A program made the translations under genes and the position numbers. The notes under the pieces are model-generated. The model ran no database searches. It saw nothing but the letters and a program-made list of their open reading frames with translations, and was not told the DNA's origin. Source: Actinomycetes bacterium (lineage in GTDB: Bacteria > Actinomycetota > Humimicrobiia > JAHJRV01). Taken from it: a stretch of DNA of 44,009 nucleotides. The stretch lies in NCBI GenBank assembly GCA_023129485.1, contig JAGMBY010000036.1, positions 1 to 44,009 of the forward strand. The letters run 5' to 3'. Of the stretch, positions 7,183-14,605 are shown in pieces. Position 1 is the stretch's first letter; each line of letters begins with the position of its first letter.

Positions 7183-9651
7183 TTATGCCTCAATATCAAC
7201 TTTTTCATCAGCTAATAATATTTTAGCTACATCTGGATCTTCCCTAAATGTCTTTATTCTCTTTTCTAATTCAGGTTTTGCCTTTTCATTTTCTTCTTTT
7301 ATTCTTTCAATTCCTATTGATTTAAGAGTTTCACTCGATTCTTTCATAACTTTCGAGAAAGTCTGCCCTTCTGATGCGCTCATCCATTTAACACTGAATC
7401 TTTCTGGTGAAATACCAGCTCTCTCTAAAATCTTTGGCACAGCTTTTAGCCTTCTTTCAGCATGGTGCTGACCTGTTATGTAATGGCAATCCTGAGGATG
7501 GCATCCTGAAGCTAAAACCATTCCTGCACCTATTCTAAAAGCTTCATAAATAAATTTTCTATCTAATCTACCAGAGCACATAACCTTTATTATTCTGTTA
7601 TCAGGTGGATATTTCAGGTGGCTATTTCCAGCAGTGTCAGCAGCGCCAAAACTACACCAATGGCAGGTGAAGACTAATATCTTTTCTTCAGGTTTTTCTC
7701 TGAGTATAGCGTGAATTTGAGCTACAATCTGTACATCTGTATAGTGCAGCTGTGTTATTGCACCTTCCGGGCAATCAGCAACACAGGTTCCACATCCATG
7801 GCACTTTGCACCAATTACATATGCTGGTTTACCTTCAGGAGCGATAATTGCTCCATATGGACATCTTGTTTCACATATACCACACTTTTTCCTGACATTT
7901 CTACATTTATCAGCATCAACAAATGCTATTAGAGGTTCAATCTCCCACTCAGGGCTTGATAAAATTCTACTTGCTCTTGAAGAAGCAGCACTACCCTGAG
8001 CTACACTATAAGGTATGTCCTTTGGTCCTTGGGAAGATCCTGCTATAAACACACCCTCTGTTGGAGTATCTATAGGTTTCAATTTTGGATGACTCTCCAT
8101 ATAGAAACCACTTGGACCACTTGTTACTCCAAGTTTACTTCCTAATGTTCTAGAATCTGGTCGAGGCTCAGCTGCTGTTGACAGTATTACAATATCTACC
8201 TCATCTCTAATTGCTTTTCCTTTGGCCAAGTCTTCAGAATAAATGAATAGATTATGATTATTAGGATCTTGTGCAATTTCAGATGGTTTTCCCTGAATGA
8301 ACTTAATTCCTTCCTCTCTTGCTCTTCTATAAAACTCCTCATATCCCTTAGATGGAGTTCTAATATCCATATAATATATAGATATATCTAAATCTGGATA
8401 TTTTTCTCTTAAAATAAGTGAATTTTTAATTGTGTACATGCAACAGAATCCCGAGCAGTATTCATGAATATCATCTCTTGACCCAACACACTGGATAAAT
8501 GCCACTTTCCCTGGAGCTTTCATATCTGAGGGTCTGTATAGTTTTCCCATTGTTGGACCACTTTCATCAAGAAGTCTTTCTAACTCCAGTGCTGTCAAGA
8601 CATTTGGATATCTACCATATCCATACTGTTTTATAGGAGTTGGATCATAGATGTCATACCCAGTAGCAACTATAATGGTTCCAATATCAAGTTCTATTAT
8701 TTCTTCTTTTTGGGAAAAGTCTATAGCTTCAAGTTTGCCACACGCTTCAATACATTTAAAACATTCAATACATGCATCCATATCTATTGTATAGACCAAT
8801 GGAACTGCTTGAGCAAAAGGAACATATATGGCTTTTCTTGTCGTAGTACCTTCATCAAATTCATTCGGAACCTCAATAGGACAAACATCGACACATAAAC
8901 CACAACCATTACATTTCTCGGGTATCACAAAACGAGGCTTTTTCTTTACCTTTACCTTGAAGTTTCCAACAAAACCTCTTACTTCCTCTAATTCACTATA
9001 TGTGAGAACATTAATCTTCGGATGATGCCCCGCATCAACCATCTTGGGGGCTAAGATTCATATAGAACAATCCATGGTGGGGAATGTTTTATCGAGTTGT
9101 GCCATTCTACCACCAATTGATGGTTCCTTTTCAATGAGATAAGTTTCATACCCCATGTCCCCAAGGTCTAAAGCAGTGCTTATTCCAGCAATTCCAGCAC
9201 CAATTACTAAAGCTTTATTTGTTACTGGAACTTTTATGGTTTCGAGTGGTGCTAAATACCTTGCCTTAGCTACAGCGGAACGAATCAAATCAAATGCTTT
9301 CTCAAAAGCTTCTTCTGGATAATCAGGATGAACCCAAGTACAATGTTCTCTGATATTTGCCATTTCCATAAGGTATGGATTTAACCCTGCTTCATAAACA
9401 CACACTCTAAATGTAGGTTCATGTAATCTTGGAGAACAAGCTGAGACTACAACCCTGTTGAGGTTATATTCTTTTATGCTATCTTTTATCAAAACTTGAC
9501 CAGGGTCTGAACAAGCATATCCATGATCTTTAGCAACAACAACACCCGGAAGTTCTGATGCCCTCTCAGCCAATTTCTTGGGATCTATTACTCCTGCAAT
9601 ATTTGAACCACAATGGCATACAAAAACACCTATTCTTAAATCCTCTTCCAT
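7183..9651 (-). CDS. hdrA: Selenocysteine-containing HdrA with C-terminal MvhD/FlpD domain
   Basis: The two open frames 9651-9061 and 9057-7183 lie in the same phase and are separated only by one TGA (9060-9058). Read through, they give an 822-residue HdrA. Order of parts: N-terminal HdrA domain (FVCHCG), FAD-binding Rossmann motif [13 protein letters not shown] near 147-160, then [10 protein letters not shown] and [17 protein letters not shown], where the TGA replaces the second Cys of a conserved CxxC. Next come a ferredoxin domain ([12 protein letters not shown] near 247 and [11 protein letters not shown] near 294), the HdrA core, a second ferredoxin domain ([21 protein letters not shown] near 590-628) and an MvhD/FlpD domain (about 656-750; [28 protein letters not shown]). 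HdrA carries the bifurcating FAD. The ATG at 9651 has AAGGAGAGT; the later in-frame ATG at 9042 has no ribosome site. Sec-containing HdrA is established in some methanogens and, as I recall, in some anaerobic bacteria. Confidence 0.85.
9027..9060 (-). promoter_or_regulatory. UGA selenocysteine codon 198 with bacterial SECIS-like hairpin in hdrA
   Basis: On the minus strand UGA (9060-9058) is followed by a six-base spacer, then GCCCC (9051-9047) pairing with GGGGC (9031-9027). The stem can be extended by C9046-G9033 and A9045-U9034 if C9032 is bulged. The apical loop AGAUGGUUGA contains GGU, starting 17 bases after UGA. Stem position and a GGU-bearing loop match what is known of bacterial SECIS elements bound by SelB. 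The local codons (GCC CCC, GCG GGG) are G+C-rich in an AT-rich genome, as expected if RNA structure is under selection. Confidence 0.75.
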
Positions 9652-9704
9652 ACTCTCCTTTTAATGAATATGTTTAATAAAACTTTTATTATAAATTAGT
9701 TAGA

Positions 9705-10199
9705 TTAGCTCTTTACTAATTCCTCCAATAGTTTTCCTACAACTTCTCTTCTCATCTTTTGTGCAACTTCTTCTGGGGTTGAGAGTGAGAGAGCTTCCTT
9801 TGGACAGAATTCAACACACTTTGGCTTTTCTAAGTCTTTACATAAATCACATATTCTAACTGTTTTTTCTGCAGCATCTAATGTAATAGCCCCAAATTCA
9901 CACGCCTCTATACACCAACCGCATCCATCACACTTATCATCATCAATAATTATTATTCCTGTTTCCTCACTCTGGGTGAGTGCTTTATGAGGACATGATG
10001 CAACGCATGGTGGGTCTTCACAAAGTCTACACGCAACTGACATTGTTAAGACTGGTTCTATCCTAACATTACGTATCCTTGATTTAAGTGGATTAAACGC
10101 TCCTGTTTTTTCAAGTGAACAAACAAGTTCACACCATTGACATCCAACACATTTATCTGGATCACAAACTATATACCTATGTTTTCCTAAGTGCTCCAT
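9705..10199 (-). CDS. Four-cluster ferredoxin subunit of the AOR/Hdr complex (BamC/HycB-like)
   Basis: A 164-residue iron-sulfur protein of the type with four [4Fe-4S] sites that wires molybdo- and tungsto-enzymes. Cys groups run CVGCQWCELVC (17-27), CRLCEDPPCVASCP (57-70), CDGCGWCIEAC (89-99) and CDLCKDLEKPKCVEFCP (118-134). Its ATG overlaps the AOR stop by one base (TAATG), so the two are translationally coupled and almost surely form one catalytic unit. In benzoyl-CoA reductase class II the AOR-like BamB is paired with a comparable subunit, BamC. It should carry electrons from the tungsten site to the Hdr subunits encoded just downstream. Confidence 0.85.
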   Translation of the reverse strand: MEHLGKHRYIVCDPDKCVGCQWCELVCSLEKTGAFNPLKSRIRNVRIEPVLTMSVACRLCEDPPCVASCPHKALTQSEETGIIIIDDDKCDGCGWCIEACEFGAITLDAAEKTVRICDLCKDLEKPKCVEFCPKEALSLSTPEEVAQKMRREVVGKLLEELVKS

Positions 10200-12040
10200 T
10201 AGACTCCTACCTCCTTTGCAATATCATCTAAGCCTAATTCAACCAACTTCTCCTTGGGTATCATACCATCCTTTGTCCATCCTCTCGCTTTATAATAAGC
10301 ATCCTTTAAGAACTCTAAGTCTTTTTTCTTGATTAAATGTCCCTTTGCAACTCCCTCTGGAATAGGGTCTTTCATAATTCTTGGAGGAAGAGTATCATCT
10401 TTTCTTGTCCAACCCTCTCTTATATTAAATGCTTTCTTAAGATTCCAGATTCTTTCTCCAGTCTTTTTCAACTCATCTGGTGTCATCTCTATACCTGTTG
10501 TGAGAGTATATAAATCGCTTGCTTCCTTATAATAATCCTCGAAGCATCCTCTGATGAATTTACAGAGTACAAATGAATCAAAAGTGGCAGCATAATTTTC
10601 TCTTTCTGCAGCATATTTACCTTTTTCTTTATCATATGTGAATCTATCAGTCCATCCTTTTATGTCAGCCTCATAAGCTCCAGACCTGTTATGACAAGGA
10701 CCTCTTGTACCCACAGCACATCCTAAAGCAAAAGTTTTAAGTCCTCTTGGGTCATATCCTGCACATTCCAATCCTTTCACATTCATTGCAAAATGTTTGG
10801 AACCCTTACCAATTTTTTCTGAGGCTCTCTTAGTTCCCTCTGCCAAAAGGTCACCAATTCCTTCTCTTTTGGCAATCTTCTCAATTAACTTTATATATGG
10901 CTCATGATTTCCAAATTTTATATCTAATCCACCAGTGTCTTTTTTAGTAAATATACCTTTCTCATAACATTCCATAGCCCATGCAACTGTTACACCAGTA
11001 CTCATAGTATCCATTCCATAAAAGTCACATAATTCACAAGCCTTGATAATTGCTGGCATATAATCAATACCACAACATGGTCCTAAAGCAAAAAGAGATT
11101 CATATTCCACTTTGGTTCTCGCATCTTTATAAGGTCCATCCTCAACCTTGGCAATATGTTCACAAGCTATGGGACATCCAGAACATGCTACAGTTTTTTC
11201 TACATAATGTTCATGCAGATATTCACCACTTACCAACTCTGCTTTATCCCATGTTGCTGCTTGGAAATTTTTGGTTGGTAAAGTGGCTAACCTATTCATA
11301 ACAAGTACATTTGCGGGGGTACCAAGGATTCTATATTTTTCAGTTGGTGTTCCCTGTGCTATTTTCATGAGATCAAAACATTTTTTAGATAGTTCTTCTG
11401 GGTTAGCTACGTTTATAGACTTTGATCCCCTAAGTGCAATGGCTTTTAAATTCTTTGAGCCCATAACTGCTCCCTGACCTGTTCTTCCAGCTTTTCTTCC
11501 TCTATCATTAGAAATACAAGCAAACTTTACTAGATTTTCTCCTGCCAATCCTATAGTACATACCCTTACATTTTGATCCCCTATTTCATCTCTTATTGCT
11601 TCTTCAGTTTCAAAGCAACCTAGTCCAGCAAGATGTTTAGCATTTTTAAAATGAACATCATCATCATCAATAAAAAGATAAATTAAATCTTCGCTTTTTC
11701 CTTTTATAACAATGCCATCATATCCTGCTCTCTTTATCGTTTGAGACCAATAACTTGATGACAAAGAATCTCCAAGAAATCCTGTAAGTGGTGATTTTGA
11801 AGCTATTCCATGTTTTGTTCCAACTGGTACTATTGTTCCACCAAAAGCACTTGCTGAAAAAGTTAAAACATTCTCAGGGCTTAAGGGGTCAATACCTGGT
11901 TTAATATTGTCATAAAGTAATTTTGAAGCTAAACCTACACCACCTAAGTATTTTTTTAGGAACTCCTCACTAACAGTTTGAACAGATGTTTCCTTACTGG
12001 AAAGATCAATATGTAGGATTCTCCCGCTATAAGAGTACAT
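10199..12040 (-). CDS. aor: Aldehyde:ferredoxin oxidoreductase family tungstoenzyme
   Basis: A full-length 613-residue AOR-family protein. The N-terminal pterin-binding domain shows YLGGVGLASKLLY, SAFGGTIVPVGTKHG and KAGRTGQGAVMGSKNLKAI. The [4Fe-4S] ligands are CSGCPIAC (C286, C289, C293) and C493 in VLCKF, at almost the same positions as in Pyrococcus AOR. Residues matching the AOR active-site Glu and His appear at E312/E314 (KVEYES) and H450 (GPCHNRSG). Members oxidise aldehydes to carboxylates, or the reverse, with a tungsten bis-pterin; the exact substrate here is unknown. The ATG has AAGGAGGT upstream. The coupled ferredoxin and downstream HdrABC suggest a bifurcating complex, not a simple ferredoxin-linked enzyme. 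Confidence 0.85.
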   Translation of the reverse strand: MYSYSGRILHIDLSSKETSVQTVSEEFLKKYLGGVGLASKLLYDNIKPGIDPLSPENVLTFSASAFGGTIVPVGTKHGIASKSPLTGFLGDSLSSSYWSQTIKRAGYDGIVIKGKSEDLIYLFIDDDDVHFKNAKHLAGLGCFETEEAIRDEIGDQNVRVCTIGLAGENLVKFACISNDRGRKAGRTGQGAVMGSKNLKAIALRGSKSINVANPEELSKKCFDLMKIAQGTPTEKYRILGTPANVLVMNRLATLPTKNFQAATWDKAELVSGEYLHEHYVEKTVACSGCPIACEHIAKVEDGPYKDARTKVEYESLFALGPCCGIDYMPAIIKACELCDFYGMDTMSTGVTVAWAMECYEKGIFTKKDTGGLDIKFGNHEPYIKLIEKIAKREGIGDLLAEGTKRASEKIGKGSKHFAMNVKGLECAGYDPRGLKTFALGCAVGTRGPCHNRSGAYEADIKGWTDRFTYDKEKGKYAAERENYAATFDSFVLCKFIRGCFEDYYKEASDLYTLTTGIEMTPDELKKTGERIWNLKKAFNIREGWTRKDDTLPPRIMKDPIPEGVAKGHLIKKKDLEFLKDAYYKARGWTKDGMIPKEKLVELGLDDIAKEVGV

Positions 12041-12255
12041 TATCTACCTCCTTGTATGTTAAATGATTTAATTAATTTAAAGATAATTAGTTGTAATTAA
12101 TTAATAATAAAAAAAATTTAAATATTGTAAAGTGGATTTTAAAATTGAATTTTAAGTTTTGCTAGTTAGTTTAGCCAAAATAAATTTTATTTAAAATTTG
12201 ACTAAATTAATTTTATTTAATGATTTATCTAAACTAAATTAAATTGAATTAAATC

Positions 12256-12534
12256 TTATCCACCAACAGTGACAAATAGTAAAAGTAACTTATCTCCTTT
12301 CTTTAATTTATGTTCTAAATTATTTATTGTATGTCTTCCATCTAAATTGAACATATAGGGAGGAATAGTTTTTAGAGTTTTTTCTTTGATTACTTTTCCT
12401 GAGAGTTTAGGGTATTTCTTTACTAATTCATCGGTTAGGTTTTTAAGAGTATATTTATCTTTTAGGTTTATTTCAACTATTTTTTCTCCGACAATCTGTT
12501 TTGCAAGTCCAAAAAGTTCAACACTTATTTTCAT
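12256..12534 (-). CDS. MoaD/ThiS-family sulfur carrier protein
   Basis: A 92-residue ubiquitin-like protein with the beta-grasp pattern (MKISVELFGLAKQIVG at the start, TLKNLTDELVKKYP helix) and the required C-terminal Gly-Gly (FVTVGG), which is adenylated and thiolated to donate sulfur to molybdopterin. It stands first in the AOR/Hdr operon, 215 bases upstream of aor. MoaD-like genes often accompany AORs, presumably for tungstopterin assembly. The ribosome site is weak. I cannot exclude ThiS-type or other sulfur transfer, but the neighbour argues for pterin. Confidence 0.85.
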   Translation of the reverse strand: MKISVELFGLAKQIVGEKIVEINLKDKYTLKNLTDELVKKYPKLSGKVIKEKTLKTIPPYMFNLDGRHTINNLEHKLKKGDKLLLLFVTVGG

Positions 12535-12621
12535 TTTTTACTTTTTTATATTTTAATTTTTATAAAGGATACTTATAAAACTAAACTTATTTTATTAAAT
12601 TATCATATTATATAAAGGTAT

Positions 12622-12755
12622 CTGTCATTCTGAAGGAGCGACAGCGACTGAAGAATCTCATTAGATATATTAAAAAGTCTAACAGAATTTAAATATTTTC
12701 ATTAAAATTACTTATGAGATTCTTCCCCTTCGTTACACTCAGGGTCAGAAAGACA
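12622..12755. repeat. Interspersed inverted repeat, copy B
   Basis: The left arm, 12622-12664, opens TCTGTCATTCTGAAGGAGCG and closes GAAGAATCTCATTAG. The right arm, 12713-12755, is close to its reverse complement and opens TATGAGATTCTTCCCCTTCG and ends GTCAGAAAGACA. The two arms are separated by about 48 AT-rich bases. Confidence 0.75.
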
Positions 12756-12920
12756 AAATAATATAAATTTTCAAAGAATAAAATATAAAAAGTGTTAGCC
12801 TAACTAGTTAACAATACAAATTATTGTATTTAATTGAATTATAACGGATATTGAAATAAACATTAAAAAAGAAATTAACACACCAGTTTAAGATATAATA
12901 ATTTGTTAATTTTGTCAAAA

Positions 12921-13013
12921 ACTTGCAGAAACAACAGAACTTGCAGGAACAATAAAACCTATAGTAGCAAAATGACAATGTCTCCTTTGGGCAAAATAGA
13001 AATGTCCTCTTTT
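12921..13013. repeat. Small direct repeats resembling a decayed transposon end
   Basis: ACTTGCAGAAACAACAGA (12921-12938) is followed directly by ACTTGCAGGAACAATAAA, 15 of 18 bases alike. Slightly downstream AATGTCTCCTTT (12977-12988) and AATGTCCTCTTTT (13001-13013) are a second direct pair. Repeated short motifs like these occur at the ends of several insertion sequence families, but there is no transposase here. Confidence 0.35.
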
Positions 13014-13155
13014 ACTAAAGTTAAAATATTTGGTAATAAAGATTTAATATCTTAAATATAATGATAGTGGAATTTTGTTTAGTAAAAATTAAATAAGATA
13101 TTAAATGTATATATAATTAAAAAATTTGGATCACATAAAGGAAAATGGAGGTTAG

Positions 13156-13629
13156 ATGTATATTTCGGTGATAGGAGCTAGTAAGTGTGGTAAAGATTTA
13201 TATAAATTGGCTTATGATGTGGGAAGAGAAATTGCAAAGAGAAAAGCCATACTTATATGTGGAGGATTAGGGGGAGTGATGGATGCATCTGCAAAAGGAG
13301 CGAAAGAAGTAGGAGGCATGACAGTTGGTATATTACCCGGAGATACTAGAATAGGTGCCAGTAAATATCTTAATGTATCACTTCCAACTGGAATGGGAGA
13401 AGCAAGGAATGTATTAGTTATAAAAGCAGCAGATGTTGTTATTGCAATTGGAGGTGAATATGGGACACTATCTGAAATTGCACACGCTCTTAAAATGAAT
13501 ATTCCAGTAGTTGGACTAAAAACGTGGGATATAGGCAAAGATGAGTTTGGTGTTTCAAGAATAATAAAAGTAGATGACCCAATAGCTGCTGTAGAAAAAG
13601 CATACAAATTAGCAAAAAGTAAGGGTTAA
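13156..13629 (+). CDS. TIGR00725-family SLOG/Rossmann protein
   Basis: A 157-residue protein of the LOG/DprA-like Rossmann superfamily. It starts with ISVIGASKCGKDLY and carries the nucleotide-binding loops GGLGGVMDASAKGA and GGEYGTLSEIAHAL. Relatives include cytokinin-activating LOG phosphoribohydrolases, but the TIGR00725 branch lacks a settled function and may bind nucleotides or nucleotide-like cofactors. The ATG follows GGAGGT at good spacing. It is transcribed away from the AOR/Hdr operon and converges on nrdG; nothing ties it functionally to either. Confidence 0.8.
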   Translation: MYISVIGASKCGKDLYKLAYDVGREIAKRKAILICGGLGGVMDASAKGAKEVGGMTVGILPGDTRIGASKYLNVSLPTGMGEARNVLVIKAADVVIAIGGEYGTLSEIAHALKMNIPVVGLKTWDIGKDEFGVSRIIKVDDPIAAVEKAYKLAKSKG

Positions 13630-13694
13630 AGAATAATTTAATAGAGCTAAAATGTAGTATAATAAATTAATTTTATTGGCAATATTATCTATTT

Positions 13695-14501
13695 TCATCT
13701 GATAAGACATTTTTGTACATAATTCTCTAATATCCTTTTAAATTTTAGCATCTGGTTATTGGAGAATTGACTTTCTTTTAAAAATTCTAAATCTAGTGTT
13801 TTTGTAGGATAGAATTTTTGCAAAATAAATAGTTTTGCCCCAGCAACAAGTTTACCTATTTTATGGATTTCATTTTTATCATGAAATTTTGGTAAAACTG
13901 TTGTTCTAAATTCATATTGAATTTTTTTATTAATATTAACTTTTATGTCAGCATTAACCTTTGTATTTGCATTAACTTTTTTATTCAGATATTCTAAATT
14001 AGTTTTTTTATTTAAAATACCCCTTGTACCCTGGCTCTTATCAATATCAAGAATTATTTTAACACTTTCTTTTATATTTTCTAAGTTAACCTTGATTCCA
14101 GCTATCTCTTCGTATTTATCCAGTGATCCTTTAATATCCATAGCCAAGTAGTCTAAAAGATTATCCTTAATTAACTTACTTAAGATATGAGGATTGGTTC
14201 CATTTGTGTCTAATTTAACCAAAAAACCCATTGATTTTATTTTTGAAATAAATTGATAAAGATCCTTATGTAAACTTGGTTCACCACCAGTTATGACAAC
14301 AGCATCTAATTTTTTCCTTCTGTTTTTTAAAAATTCAAATACAGCTTTTTCTGGGATTTTTTCTGGATAAATCTTTGGATTGACTAATTCTGGATTATGA
14401 CAAAATGGACATCTAAAATTGCAGCCAATAGTAAAAATTATGGCACTAATTTTATGAGGATAATCAATGAGTGAAAACTTTTGCAGTCCACCAATAACCA
14501 T
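13695..14501 (-). CDS. nrdG: Anaerobic ribonucleotide reductase activating enzyme, radical SAM
   Basis: A 268-residue radical-SAM protein. The cluster motif CNFRCPFC (C27, C31, C34) binds the [4Fe-4S] that cleaves S-adenosylmethionine; GGEPSLH near 72 and LDTNGTNP near 97 are further SAM-site motifs. It installs the glycyl radical on NrdD. The gene lies about 100 bases downstream of nrdD on the same strand, so they form an operon. Residues about 152-194 are an odd low-complexity insertion with a hexapeptide repeat (KVNANT, KVNADI, KVNINK) that should form a surface loop. The length is larger than compact NrdG proteins but normal for the long branch shared with pyruvate-formate-lyase activases. 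Confidence 0.9.
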   Translation of the reverse strand: MVIGGLQKFSLIDYPHKISAIIFTIGCNFRCPFCHNPELVNPKIYPEKIPEKAVFEFLKNRRKKLDAVVITGGEPSLHKDLYQFISKIKSMGFLVKLDTNGTNPHILSKLIKDNLLDYLAMDIKGSLDKYEEIAGIKVNLENIKESVKIILDIDKSQGTRGILNKKTNLEYLNKKVNANTKVNADIKVNINKKIQYEFRTTVLPKFHDKNEIHKIGKLVAGAKLFILQKFYPTKTLDLEFLKESQFSNNQMLKFKRILENYVQKCLIR

Positions 14502-14605
14502 TTCATTTAAACAATCTTAATTTAAAAGAATTTAATATAGATATTTTTAAGGAATTATTATAATTTTTTTTTATCAAAGAAATGTTATATTTCAAGACCT
14601 AACCC

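Larger units (their letters stand above)
12535..13155. other. Intergenic region between divergent AOR/Hdr operon and TIGR00725 gene
   Basis: About 620 bases. Contents in order: an AT-rich stretch with TATATAAT-like sequence near 12608-12615 that could be the operon promoter, repeat copy B (12622-12755), AT-rich sequence, an imperfect 18-base tandem duplication (12921-12956), a pair of AATGTC-type repeats (12977-13013), and the GGAGG-type site of the next gene. No gene is seen. Confidence 0.6.

Noticed and set aside
7183-9042. A separate, shorter HdrA gene starting at the ATG at 9042
   Set aside because: No ribosome site precedes that ATG, it lies within the conserved motif [10 protein letters not shown], and the upstream half is in the same phase across a single TGA with a SECIS-like hairpin.
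13212-13607. 131-codon frame opposite the TIGR00725 gene
   Set aside because: It is a shadow of the clearly conserved plus-strand protein, with no family resemblance of its own.
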